Positions 17,169 to 29,258 are shown, counted from the stretch's first letter. The stretch: 64,000 nucleotides of DNA from Salinisphaera orenii subsp. orenii MK-B5 (GCF_003788635.1 NZ_AYKH01000041.1:62001-126000); one strand, 5' to 3'. The notes: generated by a model not told the origin, from the sequence alone. Numbers and translations: made by a program.

Positions 17169-20100
17169 ATGAACAGTACGGCGACCCTACTTGCGGATCT
17201 GCACGCCCGGGCGGTGGCGCATGACGAGGCCGGCGAGGCCGGCGCGTTCGTCGCCTTCGTCGATATCTGTTTCGACGGTATCGCCGCCGACACGCTCGCC
17301 GCGCGCTCGCCGGCCGCGCTGTTCGCCGCCGCGCGGCAGCAGTTCGAGCTGCTGGCCCGGCCGCGGCGGCACGGCGAGTTCCGGATCGCGGTGGAGCCGC
17401 TGACCGACGGCGACGGCCGCTGCGACACCGCGCTGATGACGGTCATCGACGACATGCCGTTTCTGGTCGACACCCTCGGCATGGCCGTGCGCGAGACCGG
17501 CGCCGAGATCGACTGGATGATCCACCCCGTGGTGCGGGTCGCCCGCGACGCCGACGGCCGGCTGGCGGGTCCGCCGAGTCACGCGGGCGCCAACGAGCAC
17601 GCTGACGACGAATCCGTCATCCGCATCGAGTTCGCCGCGCCCGCCGGGCTGGACGTGGCCGCACTGGAGGCCCGCATCCGCGCCAGCCTCGACGACCTGG
17701 CGCGGGTGGTGGCCGACTGGCATCCGATGCGTCGCCAGCTTCAGCGCGTGATGGCGGATCTGGACACCGCACCGAGTGGCGTGGACCCCGACGAATGCGC
17801 CGAGACCCAGGCCTTTCTGCGCTGGGTCGCCGACGATCACTTCACCTTTCTCGGCTACCGCTGCCGCGAGGTCGTGGCCACCGGCGGCGACGCCGACAGC
17901 ATGGTCGACGTGCCCGACAGCAGTCTCGGCCTGCTGCGCGAGGATCGCCCCGGCATCGACCCGGACGGCTATGTCGCCCCGGCGGCGATGATGGACAAGT
18001 ACAGCCAGTCGGGGCGGGTGCTGGTGGTGACCAAGGCCAACGCGCGCGCCTGGATCCACCACCCGGAGACCATGGACGTCATCGCGATCAAGCGCTTCGA
18101 CGAGACCGGCAACGTCGTCGGCGCGCATCGCTTTCTGGGGCTGTTCTCGGGCGAGGCCTACGCCGCCAGCCCGCGCCATATTCCGCTGCTGCGCCAGAAG
18201 GTGCGCCATGTGATGACGCGGGCCGCGCTGCGTCCGGGCTCGCATGCGGCCAAGAGCCTGCGCTACATCCTCGAGACCTTCCCGCGCGACGAGCTGTTCC
18301 AGTCCTCCGAGGACGAGCTCTACGACACGGTCATCGGCGTGCTCGGCATGCGCGAGACCGAGCGCCTGCGCCTGTTCCTGCGCCGCGATCGCTACGAGCG
18401 CTTTCATTCCTGCATCGTCTACCTGCCGCGCGAACGCTACACCGTCGAACTGCGCGACCGCATCGTGCGCGAACTCGAGCGCCGTCTGAACGGCAGCGCC
18501 CAGGAGACCGACGCCCAGTTCCTGCGCGGTGCGGTAGTGCGCGTGCACTGTCAGATCGCCACCGACGGCCCGGTCGACGGCGGCATCGACGCCCGCAGTC
18601 TCGAAGCCGACCTGATCGCCGCCACCCGCGACTGGAGCGATCGCTTCGCCGCCGCCGCCCGCGATGCGGGCACGCTCATGCCCGCCTACGCCCAGGCCTT
18701 CGACATCGGCTATCGCGAGCGCTTCGACGCCGAGGCCGCGGTCGCCGACGCGCGCCTGCTGGCCGGGCTCGACGCCGAGGCGCCGCCGGTGCTGCGTTTC
18801 GTGGGGCTCACGCGGGACGGCGACGTGGCGCTCAAGCTCTACGGCGGCGGCTCGGAGATGACGCTGTCGCGGGTGCTGCCGATCCTCGAGAACTTCGGCC
18901 TGTCCGTGCACACCCAGCGGCCGTATGCCGTGGCTCGCCCCGGGCACGACCGCCAGTGGATCCACGAATACGAGGCCGAGCATCCGGAGGCCGAATGCCT
19001 GGCCGCCGGCGAGCGCGCGGACTACGTCGCCGAAGCGTTCGCCGACATCGTCGCCGGCCGCGCCGAGGACGACGGCCTCAACCGGCTGGTGATCGCCGCC
19101 GGTCTGGCGCCGCGCCAGGTCGTGCTGGTGCGCACGGTCACGCGCTATCTGCTGCAGACCGAGCTGCCGTTCTCGCCGGTCTACGTGCAGATGCAGCTGG
19201 CCGCCCACGCCGAACTGGTGGCCGACCTGGTGGCCCTGTTCGAGCAGCGCTTCGACCCCGACGGCGCCGCTGAGCGGGTCTCGGAGGACGATATCCTCGC
19301 CGCGCTCGACGCCGTGGCCAGCCTCGACGCCGACCGCGTGCTGCGCGCCTTCCACGGCGTCGTCACGGCGACCCTGCGCAGCAACTATTTCCAGCGCGAC
19401 GCCGACGGCCGGTCCAAGCCCTACGTCAGCATCAAGCTGGACCCGCACCGGGTGCCGGAACTGCCGCGCCCGGTGCCGATGTTCGAGGCCTTCGTCTACG
19501 CCCCCGAGGTCGAGGGCGTGCACCTGCGCGGCGGTCCGGTCGCCCGTGGCGGGCTGCGCTGGTCCGACCGGCGCGAGGATTTCCGCACCGAGGTGCTGGG
19601 CCTGATGAAGGCGCAGATGGTCAAGAACGCGGTAATCGTGCCGGTCGGCGCCAAGGGCGGTTTCGTGCTCAAGGACACGCCCGCCGAGGAGACGCGCGAG
19701 GCCCGCCAGGCGCGCGGCATCGCCGGCTACAAGATCTTCATCCGCGGCCTGCTGGACATCACCGACAATCGGGTGGGCGACGCCGTCGAGCCGCCGCCGC
19801 GGGTGGTGCGCCTGGACGCGGACGACCCCTATCTGGTGGTCGCCGCCGACAAGGGCACGGCCACCTTCTCGGACATCGCCAACGGCCTGTCGCAGGAATA
19901 CGGCTTCTGGCTGGACGACGCCTTCGCCTCCGGCGGGTCCGCCGGCTACGACCACAAGGTCATGGGCATCACCGCCCGCGGCGCCTGGGAGGGCGTCAAG
20001 CGCCACTTCCGCGAGCTCGGCCGCGACATCCAGCGCGAGCCGTTCACGGTGGTCGGCATCGGCGACATGGCCGGCGACGTCTTCGGCAACGGCATGCTGC

Positions 20101-21953
20101 TCTCGGAGCAGATCCGCCTGGTCGCGGCCTTCAACCACCGCCACATCTTCATCGACCCGGATCCCGATCCGGCGGCCACCTTCGCCGAGCGCAAGCGCCT
20201 GTTCGAGGCGGCCGGCGCGGCCTGGAGCGACTACGACCCGGCGCTGATCTCGGCCGGCGGCGGCGTCTACGAGCGCAGCGCCAAGACCATCGAGCTCTCG
20301 TCCGAGGCGCGGGCCGCGCTGGCGATAGACGACCGGCGCCTGACGCCGAACGCGCTCATCCGCGAGATCCTGCGGGCGCCGGTGGACCTGCTCTGGAACG
20401 GTGGTATCGGCACTTACGTCAAGGCGCGCACCGAGTCGCACGCCGATGTCGGCGACCGCGCCAACGACAGCGTGCGCCTGGACGGCCGCGAGCTGCGCGC
20501 CCGGGTCGTGGGCGAGGGCGGCAACCTCGGCCTGACCCAGGCCGGGCGTATCGAGTACGCCCTGGCCGGCGGCTATCTCAACACCGACGCCATCGACAAC
20601 TCCGGCGGCGTGGATTCCTCCGATCTGGAGGTCAACATCAAGATCGCGCTGGGCGCGGTCGAGGCCGCCGGCCGGCTCGACCGGGACGACCGCAACGCAC
20701 TGCTGGCGGAGATGACCCCGGACGTGGTCGAGCTGGTGCTGCGCACCAACTATCTGCAGACCCAGCAGATCAGCCTCATGGCCGCGGACAGCATCACCCG
20801 CTTCGACGAGCAGGTGAGCTACATGCGCACGCTGGAGCGCGACGGCGTACTCGATCGGCGCCTCGAGCGGCTGCCCGACGACGAGGCGATCGAAGAGCGC
20901 CTGCGTAGCCGTCAGGGGCTGACCCGGCCGGAGCTCGCGGTACTGGTCTCCTACGCCAAGATCGCCGTGGCCGAGGCGGTCGTCGCCGGTGATCTCCCGG
21001 ACGATCCGTGGCTGGAACGCACGCTCGCCGACGGCTTTCCCGCGGCGCTGGCCGAGCGCCACCCCGACGCCGTGACCGGCCATCGGCTCAAGCGCGAGCT
21101 GATCACCACGCTGGTGACCAACCAGATGGTGGATCGGCTGGGCATCGCCACCGCCCACCGGCTGCCGGCCGGTTTCGGCAGCCGCATGGACGCGGCGGTG
21201 CGGGCCTATCTGCTGGCCGACGCCTGGCTGGACGGCGAAGCCCTGTTCCACGATATCGAGGCACTGGACAACCGCCTGCCCACGGAACAGCAGTACGCCC
21301 TGCACAAGATCGTCATCGGGCTGCTCAAGCACGTCATGAGCTGGTGGCTGGCCACGCCGGAGATCGACGGCGACATGGCCACGCTGATCGAGCGCTTCGG
21401 CGCCGACGCCCGCCGGCTGCTCGCGGATCTGCCGCAATTCCTCGCCGGCAGCTACCACGCGCACTGGCAGGCCGACTTCGAGGCCTGGACCGAGGCCGGC
21501 CTCGACGAGGCGCTGGCCGCCCGCATCGCCAGCGCGGACGCCGGCGGCGGCGTGCTCGACGTGGTTTCGCTGGCCGAGGGCCGCGGCCGCGACGTGGGCG
21601 AGGTCGCGAGCATCTACTACGCCGTCGGCGACGAGCTCGGCGTCGCCTGGCTGCAGGATGCGATCCACGACCTCGGCGCGGACGGCCGCTGGGCCGCGCT
21701 CGCCCGGGCCGGGCTGCGCGGCGACAGTTACCGCATCCACCAGCAGATCGCCGCCCAGGTGCTCGACATGCCGGGGCCGACACCGCTGGACGACTGGCGC
21801 GAGGCCCACCGCCGCACCATCGAATACGTCGCCGCGCGCATGGCCGAACTGCAGGCGATCGACCGCCCGGGTCACGCCCACCTGACCGTGGCCGTGCGCG
21901 ATCTGGCGCGTCTGACCACCGCCCGGCCGACGAGTCTGGGCGGCGCCGTCTGA
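17169..21953 (+). CDS. gdhB: Large NAD-specific glutamate dehydrogenase
   Basis: A 1594-residue enzyme of the 180-kDa NAD-GDH class, which deaminates glutamate to 2-oxoglutarate in glutamate, arginine or histidine catabolism. The N-terminal ACT-like regulatory region includes DDMPFLVDTLGMAVRE and DDHFTFLGYRCREV. The catalytic region, roughly residues 770-1240, contains ARGGLRWSDRREDFRTEVLG (about 792), MVKNAVIVPVGAKGGFV, the nucleotide site GIGDMAGDVFGNGMLL (about 964) and WNGGIGTYVK. The C-terminal third (NYLQTQQISLMAA) is the domain typical of this class. Length and motif order are complete, with no frameshift. A membrane-protein gene follows directly and overlaps its stop. In Pseudomonas such enzymes are controlled by arginine; nothing here shows the control. 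Confidence 0.97.
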   Translation: MNSTATLLADLHARAVAHDEAGEAGAFVAFVDICFDGIAADTLAARSPAALFAAARQQFELLARPRRHGEFRIAVEPLTDGDGRCDTALMTVIDDMPFLVDTLGMAVRETGAEIDWMIHPVVRVARDADGRLAGPPSHAGANEHADDESVIRIEFAAPAGLDVAALEARIRASLDDLARVVADWHPMRRQLQRVMADLDTAPSGVDPDECAETQAFLRWVADDHFTFLGYRCREVVATGGDADSMVDVPDSSLGLLREDRPGIDPDGYVAPAAMMDKYSQSGRVLVVTKANARAWIHHPETMDVIAIKRFDETGNVVGAHRFLGLFSGEAYAASPRHIPLLRQKVRHVMTRAALRPGSHAAKSLRYILETFPRDELFQSSEDELYDTVIGVLGMRETERLRLFLRRDRYERFHSCIVYLPRERYTVELRDRIVRELERRLNGSAQETDAQFLRGAVVRVHCQIATDGPVDGGIDARSLEADLIAATRDWSDRFAAAARDAGTLMPAYAQAFDIGYRERFDAEAAVADARLLAGLDAEAPPVLRFVGLTRDGDVALKLYGGGSEMTLSRVLPILENFGLSVHTQRPYAVARPGHDRQWIHEYEAEHPEAECLAAGERADYVAEAFADIVAGRAEDDGLNRLVIAAGLAPRQVVLVRTVTRYLLQTELPFSPVYVQMQLAAHAELVADLVALFEQRFDPDGAAERVSEDDILAALDAVASLDADRVLRAFHGVVTATLRSNYFQRDADGRSKPYVSIKLDPHRVPELPRPVPMFEAFVYAPEVEGVHLRGGPVARGGLRWSDRREDFRTEVLGLMKAQMVKNAVIVPVGAKGGFVLKDTPAEETREARQARGIAGYKIFIRGLLDITDNRVGDAVEPPPRVVRLDADDPYLVVAADKGTATFSDIANGLSQEYGFWLDDAFASGGSAGYDHKVMGITARGAWEGVKRHFRELGRDIQREPFTVVGIGDMAGDVFGNGMLLSEQIRLVAAFNHRHIFIDPDPDPAATFAERKRLFEAAGAAWSDYDPALISAGGGVYERSAKTIELSSEARAALAIDDRRLTPNALIREILRAPVDLLWNGGIGTYVKARTESHADVGDRANDSVRLDGRELRARVVGEGGNLGLTQAGRIEYALAGGYLNTDAIDNSGGVDSSDLEVNIKIALGAVEAAGRLDRDDRNALLAEMTPDVVELVLRTNYLQTQQISLMAADSITRFDEQVSYMRTLERDGVLDRRLERLPDDEAIEERLRSRQGLTRPELAVLVSYAKIAVAEAVVAGDLPDDPWLERTLADGFPAALAERHPDAVTGHRLKRELITTLVTNQMVDRLGIATAHRLPAGFGSRMDAAVRAYLLADAWLDGEALFHDIEALDNRLPTEQQYALHKIVIGLLKHVMSWWLATPEIDGDMATLIERFGADARRLLADLPQFLAGSYHAHWQADFEAWTEAGLDEALAARIASADAGGGVLDVVSLAEGRGRDVGEVASIYYAVGDELGVAWLQDAIHDLGADGRWAALARAGLRGDSYRIHQQIAAQVLDMPGPTPLDDWREAHRRTIEYVAARMAELQAIDRPGHAHLTVAVRDLARLTTARPTSLGGAV

Positions 21954-23104
21954 ACGACACGCTCGCGCGCGCGTGTGCCCGGGCGGAGCGCCGGCCCGGG
22001 CAGGCCGCCGCACTGCTATTCGCCGCCGGGTTCGGCGTCCAGTTCGTCGCCGCGCTGGCGGCGGGCGATGTCCGCTTGTTCAGCGGCTTCAACGCCCTGC
22101 ATTTTCACGTCGACTACGTGGCCCACGGCTTCGTGCGCCGTGGCCTGGTCGGCACGCTGCTGTCGCCGTTGCCCGACCCCGTGCGCGGCATCGCGGCGCT
22201 GGCGTTCGGCGTCGCCGTGGCCGCCGGCCTGATCGCGGTGATGACCCGGATGCTGCGCACGGCCCGCGCGTGTCTGGCCCCGGCCGATGCCCGCGGGCTG
22301 ACTGCGCTCGTCGTCGCCTCGCCGGCGACCTTTCTCGCCTTCGGCTACGATTTCGCCCGCTACGACCAGCTTAACCTGCTGCTGGCGGCAGCCGCCGTGT
22401 GGCTCGTTCGTCGCCAGCGGGTCTGGGCCGCCGCCGCGGTCTGCGTGCTCGCGCTGCTGGTTCACGAAGCGTTTCTGTTCTACGGCGTGCCGCTGGTGCT
22501 GGCTGCGGCCGGGGCGGCGGCCCACGCGTCGGACGCGGCGCCGGCCGCGCAGTTCCGCCGCGCGCTGACGCGAGGCGCGCCGGTGCTGGTCGCCTGCGTG
22601 CCGACGGTCGCGGTCATCATGGTGTTCGGCCGCTACGAGCCGGGCCACGACGCGCTCGCCGCGAGTCTGGCCGAACATCTGACGCCGGCCAATCGCAACG
22701 CCCTGTTCGTCTGGCTGCGGGATTCGGATGCCGCGGCGGGCTATGTTGCCGGCCGCCTGGGGCAGGGGCTGTTCTCGCCGCTCGAGGTGGGCCTGCTGAT
22801 GGCCACCGTCGGGGGTATCGTCGCGGCGTTCGTGGCCACGTACCGCGCCAACGCGCGTCGTCTCGATCTGTGGGCGCTCGTGCCGCTGGGCGTGCTGCCG
22901 CTGTTCGCGGTGGGCGTGGACTATGCGCGCTGGCTGGGGGTCGCCTGGATGCTGGCGCTGGCCGTGGTGGTGCTGCAGGTGCGCGACGGCCGTTTCACGC
23001 GGCTGCCGCGGGGGCTGTCCGGGCGCTGGCCGTGGCTGCTGGCGCTCGCGGGCCCGCTGGGTACGGTCGGCGGCCTGCCGCTGCTGCGGCTGGTCTTCGG
23101 CTAG
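21950..23104 (+). CDS. Polytopic membrane protein of unknown function
   Basis: About 384 residues with some nine or ten transmembrane helices and no recognised family name. The motif YVAHGFVRRGLVGTLLSPL follows the first helix, and FGYDFARYDQLNLLLAAAAVWLV lies in the middle. The overall look is of a GT-C or EpsG-like membrane enzyme without a clear catalytic Asp-rich loop. The frame opens at the gdhB stop. No ATG, GTG or TTG is available before the first helix, and the only candidate is a CTG at 21950 overlapping TGA as CTGA. The next in-frame TTG would remove the first helix. Either a rare CTG start or translation coupled to gdhB is implied. Confidence 0.6.
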   Translation: MNDTLARACARAERRPGQAAALLFAAGFGVQFVAALAAGDVRLFSGFNALHFHVDYVAHGFVRRGLVGTLLSPLPDPVRGIAALAFGVAVAAGLIAVMTRMLRTARACLAPADARGLTALVVASPATFLAFGYDFARYDQLNLLLAAAAVWLVRRQRVWAAAAVCVLALLVHEAFLFYGVPLVLAAAGAAAHASDAAPAAQFRRALTRGAPVLVACVPTVAVIMVFGRYEPGHDALAASLAEHLTPANRNALFVWLRDSDAAAGYVAGRLGQGLFSPLEVGLLMATVGGIVAAFVATYRANARRLDLWALVPLGVLPLFAVGVDYARWLGVAWMLALAVVVLQVRDGRFTRLPRGLSGRWPWLLALAGPLGTVGGLPLLRLVFG

Positions 23105-23151
23105 GGCCCGCTAACACCTCATATGAGCACCGCGTTGGAGAGCTCAAATCG

Positions 23152-23382
23152 TGTTCTGCAAGGCGCGAGTCGCCGATCGTGGCGAGCCACGATCCAGACT
23201 GGCAACGCCGCAGCGCGCCCATGGTTGTTTCATGAGCGGCCCAACCCTTCGGGCCAGGCGCTATCGTGCAGCAATCCAGCGTTGTCGCACGCTGGTGCAG
23301 AACGACTGCGCGGCGCGCACGACGCCTCGTCTTCCCGCCCCTAATCAATTTTCAGGAGGCGCTTGGCGCGGGCTCGCATGAA
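23152..23382 (+). repeat. Copy 1 of a structured dispersed intergenic repeat (~240 bp)
   Basis: This segment matches 57863-58106 in the same orientation. The best block (23168-23212) agrees with 57879-57923 at 43 of 45 positions by hand count. A second block (23300-23329) agrees with 58025-58054 at 29 of 30, and GCGGGCTCGCATG at 23368-23380 recurs at 58092. The first block contains a perfect 9-bp hairpin (GATCGTGGC/GCCACGATC, 23175-23194). A second hairpin has GGCCC/GGGCC arms (23238-23255). The element fills the space between two convergent genes and does not encode a convincing protein. Confidence 0.85.
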
Positions 23383-23405
23383 GGGTCAACAGGCTCTGGA
23401 TCGGC

Positions 23406-24422
23406 TCAGCCGTTCCGGCGCCGCCAGGCCGCGGGCGGCAGGCCGTGCCAGCGACGAAAGGCGCGCTGGAACGCGCTCTGCTCCGAGAAGCCGAGCCGCA
23501 GGCCGATATCGCCGATCGACAGCGAGGCGTCGCGCAGGTGCCGCTCGGCGAGCCGGCGGCGGGTGTCGTCCACGCATTGACGAAAGCCGGTGCCGGCGTC
23601 GTGCAGCTGTTGCTGCAGGCTTCGTTCGCCGAGGTTCATGGCGGCGGCGGCATCGGCCAGGCCGGGCGCGCCGTGGGCCAGCCGCGCGGCAATCCAGTCC
23701 TGCAGCGCGGCGACCAGGGCATGGCTGTCGTGCCGGGCCTGGCGGGTGTCGACCCGGGCCGCGAGCGCTGTGGCGAGCACAGCATCCGGCGAGCGCAGCG
23801 GCGCGGCAAGCAGCTCCGAGTCGAAGCGCAGCCGATGGCCGGGCGCCTCGAAATGGACCGGGCAGCGGAAAAAGGCCCGATAGACGGCGGGATCGCCCTG
23901 CGCGCGGTGCCGGAAGCTGACCGCGATCGGCGCCCGGTCGCGCTGGCTGGCCCAGCGGGCGAAACCCACCCAGGCCGCGAAGGCTTCTTCCACCAGCGCC
24001 GGCATCGTGGGCTCTGCGTCACGCCATTCGATCGTCGTCTCGCCGTCGTGCTCGCTGATGGTGGTGCGGCCGGCGGCGTTGACGAGGTGGACATAGCGCG
24101 TCTGGAAGGCGATCGCCTCGCCGAGTGTGGCGCAGTGCACGAGCAGGCGGCCGAGCCCGCCCCAGCGTTCGGGGTGGACCGCCATGCCGAATTCCAGCCC
24201 CAGCAGCGGGTTGTGACTGGCCACGATCGCCGCCTGCAGCAGCCGTTCGTAGTGGCGCGCCTCGATCGCGCGTTCGGCGTCGGCGATATCGCGGGCGGCG
24301 AGCCCGGCGGCCTGGAGCAGGGCGTCGGCATCATGGCCGCGGGCGGCGAGATAGCCATGCAGTGAGCGCAGCATCGAGGCCGCGACGGTCGGCCGCGGTG
24401 TCGTGGCGGCGTGGTGTGTCAT
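23406..24422 (-). CDS. AraC-family transcriptional regulator (OruR/ArgR-like)
   Basis: A 338-residue regulator starting MTHHAATTPRP at 24422. The long N-terminal effector domain (about residues 20-210, Arabinose_bd type) includes RHYERLLQAA and LLGLEFGMAVHPERWGGLG. The C-terminal AraC DNA-binding domain (about 240-335) has NLGERSLQQQLHDAGTGF in the first helix-turn-helix and the diagnostic DIGLRLGFSEQSAFQRAFRRWHG in the second. It is divergent from the FAD-oxidase/GlpD/kinase operon 99 bp away, which it most likely controls. The inducer is unknown; glycerol or an alkylglycerol derivative fits the neighbours. Confidence 0.92.
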   Translation of the reverse strand: MTHHAATTPRPTVAASMLRSLHGYLAARGHDADALLQAAGLAARDIADAERAIEARHYERLLQAAIVASHNPLLGLEFGMAVHPERWGGLGRLLVHCATLGEAIAFQTRYVHLVNAAGRTTISEHDGETTIEWRDAEPTMPALVEEAFAAWVGFARWASQRDRAPIAVSFRHRAQGDPAVYRAFFRCPVHFEAPGHRLRFDSELLAAPLRSPDAVLATALAARVDTRQARHDSHALVAALQDWIAARLAHGAPGLADAAAAMNLGERSLQQQLHDAGTGFRQCVDDTRRRLAERHLRDASLSIGDIGLRLGFSEQSAFQRAFRRWHGLPPAAWRRRNG

Positions 24423-24521
24423 GTCGGCATGAGATCGGGCCGTGCGCGTCGAGTCAATTTTTGTGACTTCAGAATCCGATAGCCTTGGTCGCGACGGCAC
24501 ACGAGCGGCGGAGATCGGGCA

Positions 24522-26118
24522 ATGCGGCGATGGAACGGCTGGGGCGAGGCGCGCCGCGAGACACCGCTGCCGGAGGCGGCGTGGGCGTTTCTCGCACAGC
24601 GGCTGGGCGAGGGCGATCGCGGCGGCGATGCGAGTCTGGCGTCGGCCTGCGCGGGGGTGCCGGCGGCCCGGCTGCCGGCCAGGCCGGGTTGGGACCGGGA
24701 CGCCGAATCGCGGCTGCGCCACGCCCACGGCCAGAGCTTCGCCGACTGGGCGGCACTGCGTCACGGCGCGGTCGGGCCGTTTCCGGATGCGGTCGCCCGG
24801 CCGCGCGACCACGCCGAGACGCGGGCGGTGCTGGCCGCGGCCGAACGCGCCGGGGCGGTGGTCATCCCCTACGGCGGCGGCACCAGCGTGGTCGGGCATC
24901 TGCAGGTGGTCGACGACGGCCGGCCGGTGATCTCGCTGGACATGAGTCGCCAGGTGCGGCTGCTGGACATCGACCCGCACGACCGGCTCGCGCGAATCGC
25001 CGCCGGCGCGCCCGGGCCGCTGGTGGAGTCCCAGCTGCGGGCCCACGGCTTCGTGCTCGGCCACTATCCGCAGTCGTTCGAATACTCCACGCTCGGCGGC
25101 TGGATCGTGACCCGCTCCGCCGGCCAGCAGTCGCGCCGCTACGGCCGCATCGAGCACTGTCTCCACGGCGCGCGGCTGGCCTGTCCGGGCGGCGAACTCG
25201 AGGTCGGCGGGCGCGTGGCCTCCTCGGCCGGGCCGGACCTGCGCCAGCTGGTGCTGGGTTCGGAGGGCCGGCTCGGCGTGCTCACCGAGGCCTGCGTGCA
25301 CGTCACGCCCACGCCCGAACACGAGCGCTTCCACGCGGTGTTCTTCGGCGACTGGGCGGCGGGGCTCGCCGCTGCGCGGGCGATCAGCCAGGCCGGGGTG
25401 GCGGTGTCGATGCTGCGTGTCTCCAACGCCGACGAGACCGATACCCAGCTGCGCATCGCCGGCCACGAGTCGGCCATCGCCTGGCTGCGCCGCTATCTCG
25501 GCTGGCGCCGCCTGGGCGACCGGCCGGTGATGATGCTGTTCGGCGTCACCGGCAGCCGGCGCGAGGCAGGGCGCGCGCGTGCCGATGCGCTGGCGCTGGC
25601 CCGTGCGGCCGGAGGCGTGGCGGTGGGCACCGCCCTCGGCCGCGCCTGGGCCGCCGGCCGCTTCGCCGGGGCCTATCTGCGCAACGGCCTGTGGGAGGCC
25701 GGCTACTGCGTGGACACCATGGAGACCGCGGTGCCCTGGTCGCGCGCCACCGCGACCGTGAGCGCCATGCAGCAGGCCGCCCACGAGGCATTGCACGCCC
25801 ACGGCGAGCGCGCGCTGGCCTTCAGCCATCTGTCGCACGTCTATGCCGCCGGCTGCAGCCTGTACATGACCGTGATCTGGCGGCGCGGGCCGGACCACGC
25901 CACCGACATCGAGCGTTGGCGCCGGCTCAAGCGCGACGTCAGCCGGACGATCGTGGCCCGGGGCGGCACCATCAGCCACCAGCACGGCGTGGGCCGCGAC
26001 CACGCGCCCTATCTGGCCGCCGAAACCGGCGCCTCGGGGCGGCGATTGATGCGGGCCGCGCTCGCCGAGCTCGATCCGGAGGGCATGATGAACCCGCACA
26101 AGCTCTGGGAGGACGATC

Positions 26119-26129
<11 letters not shown>
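24522..26129 (+). CDS. FAD-linked oxidase of the alkyldihydroxyacetonephosphate synthase (AGPS) type
   Basis: A 535-residue flavoprotein. The FAD-binding PCMH domain shows VVIPYGGGTSVVGH and STLGGWIVTRSAGQQSRRYG, both characteristic of AGPS rather than D-lactate or glycolate oxidases. HVYAAGCSLYMTV and the His-rich C-terminal ISHQHGVGRDHAPYL, ending DPEGMMNPHKLW, complete the family pattern. In animals AGPS swaps an acyl for an alkyl chain on DHAP in ether-lipid synthesis; bacterial homologues are poorly characterised. It leads a tight operon, overlapping the GlpD start by 11 bp, so its substrate or product is probably a glycerol-phosphate or DHAP derivative. Confidence 0.85.
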
Positions 26130-27668
<1,539 letters not shown>

Positions 27669-27672
<4 letters not shown>

Positions 27673-29258
27673 GCGCGCGCGATCGCGTGCTGGCGATCGA
27701 CGTCGGCACCCAGAGCGTGCGGGCGCTCGTCTTCGACGCCGCCGGCACGCTGTGTGCCCGCGCCCAGGTCCCGATCGAGCCGCCGTACCACGCCCCCGAA
27801 CCGGGTTGGGCCGAGCAGGAGGCCGAGGTGTTCTGGCAGGCGACGGTCTCGGCCTGCCGGGCGCTGGCCGATGAGCCGCAAGCGGCGGTCGATCGCATCG
27901 CCGGCATCGCCCTGACCACACAGCGGGCGACCACGGTCTTCGCCGCCGAGGACGGCACGCCGCTTCGCCCGGCGATCTCGTGGTTGGACCAGCGTGAGGC
28001 CGCCACCGTGCCGGCGCTGCCGGGACACTGGCGCGCGGTCTTCGCGCTGCTCGGCCTCGCCGGCACGATCGAGCGCTTCCAGCGCGCCGCGCCGGCGAAC
28101 TGGCTGGCCGCGCATGAGCCGACATTGCATGCCCGCACCACGCGCATGCCGCTGCTGTCCGGCTGGCTGGTTCATCGCCTGACCGGGCGCTGGCGCGACA
28201 GCGTGGCCGCCCAGGTCGGCTATCTGCCGTTCGACTATCGACGCCGGCGCTGGGCGAAGGCGGGGGACTGGAAATGGCGGGCCATCGCGGCGACGCCCGG
28301 GCAGATGCCTGAACTGGTCGAGCCGGGCGGCGTGCTCGGCGAGGTCAGCGACGCGGCCGCGCGAGCGCTCGGCCTGCCCGCGGGGCTGCCCGTGTTCTCG
28401 GCCGGCGCCGACAAGGCCTGCGAGGTGCTGGGCGCCGGCGCCGTCACGCCGGAGACCGCCTGCGTGTCGCTCGGTACCACCGCGACGCTCAACACCTGCC
28501 GCGCGGATTACCGCGAGGTCACGCGCTTCGTCCCCGCCTATCCGGCCGCCATGCCTGGCGCCTACACCGACGAGATCCAGATCTATCGCGGCTTCTGGCT
28601 CGTGTCCTGGTTCAAGCACGAATTCGCCGTCGACACCGTCCAAGCCGCGGCCGCCGCCCACCGCAGCGCCGAAACGCTCCTAGACGAGGCCATCGCGCCG
28701 ATCCCACCCGGCAGCGACGGCCTGTTCGTGCTGCCGACCTGGTCGCCCGGGGTGCGCGACCCCGGCCCCGAGGCCCGCGGCGCGATCGTGGGCTTTACCG
28801 ACGTTCACGGCCGCGCCCACGTCTATCGCGCCATTCTCGAAGGCCTGGCCTACGCGCTGCGTGCCGGGCGCGAGCGCATCGAACGCCGCACCCGCACGCC
28901 CGTGACGCGCCTGCGCGTGGCCGGCGGCGGCTCGCAGTCGGACGCCGCCATGCAGATCCTCGCCGACGTCTTCGGCCTGCCCGCGCAGCGCAGCCACACC
29001 CACGATACCAGCGGCCTGGGTGCGGCCATCAACGCCGCCGTGGGGCTCGGCTGGCACCCCGACCACACCGCGGCCGCCCGCGCCATGGTCCACGATGGAG
29101 CGCGGTTCGAGCCGGATCCAGACACCAGCCGCCGATACGACCGCCTGTACCACGAAGTCTATCGCGGACTGTACCCAGCCCTGGCGCCGACGTTTCGGCG
29201 TATCGCCGGCCAGTACGCCGGTACGGGATTCCGTCGTGCTGCCGACAACTGGGATTGA
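27669..29258 (+). CDS. FGGY-family carbohydrate kinase
   Basis: A 529-residue kinase starting MSARDRVLAIDVGTQSVRALVFD at the ATGA overlap with glpD. The N-terminal phosphate motif (DVGTQS), the ISWLDQRE segment, the SLGTTATLN motif and the C-terminal RLRVAGGGSQSDAAMQILADVFG signature place it in the FGGY family. It is more distant from classical GlpK than expected for a pure glycerol kinase: the GlpK-type SINWLVE block is absent, replaced by the sequence around IYRGFWLVSWFKHEF. With GlpD next door, glycerol or a glycerol-like polyol is a reasonable substrate, but xylulose-like sugars are not excluded. Confidence 0.85.

Noticed and set aside
17187-22013. 1608-codon open frame antisense to gdhB
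   Set aside because: It mirrors the codon pattern of gdhB in a very GC-rich sequence and translates to low-complexity His/Ala/Gly/Val-rich text without domains.
23105-23405. Protein-coding gene in the repeat region
   Set aside because: Frames in the two repeat copies are not preserved (indels between conserved blocks are not multiples of three), while hairpins are.
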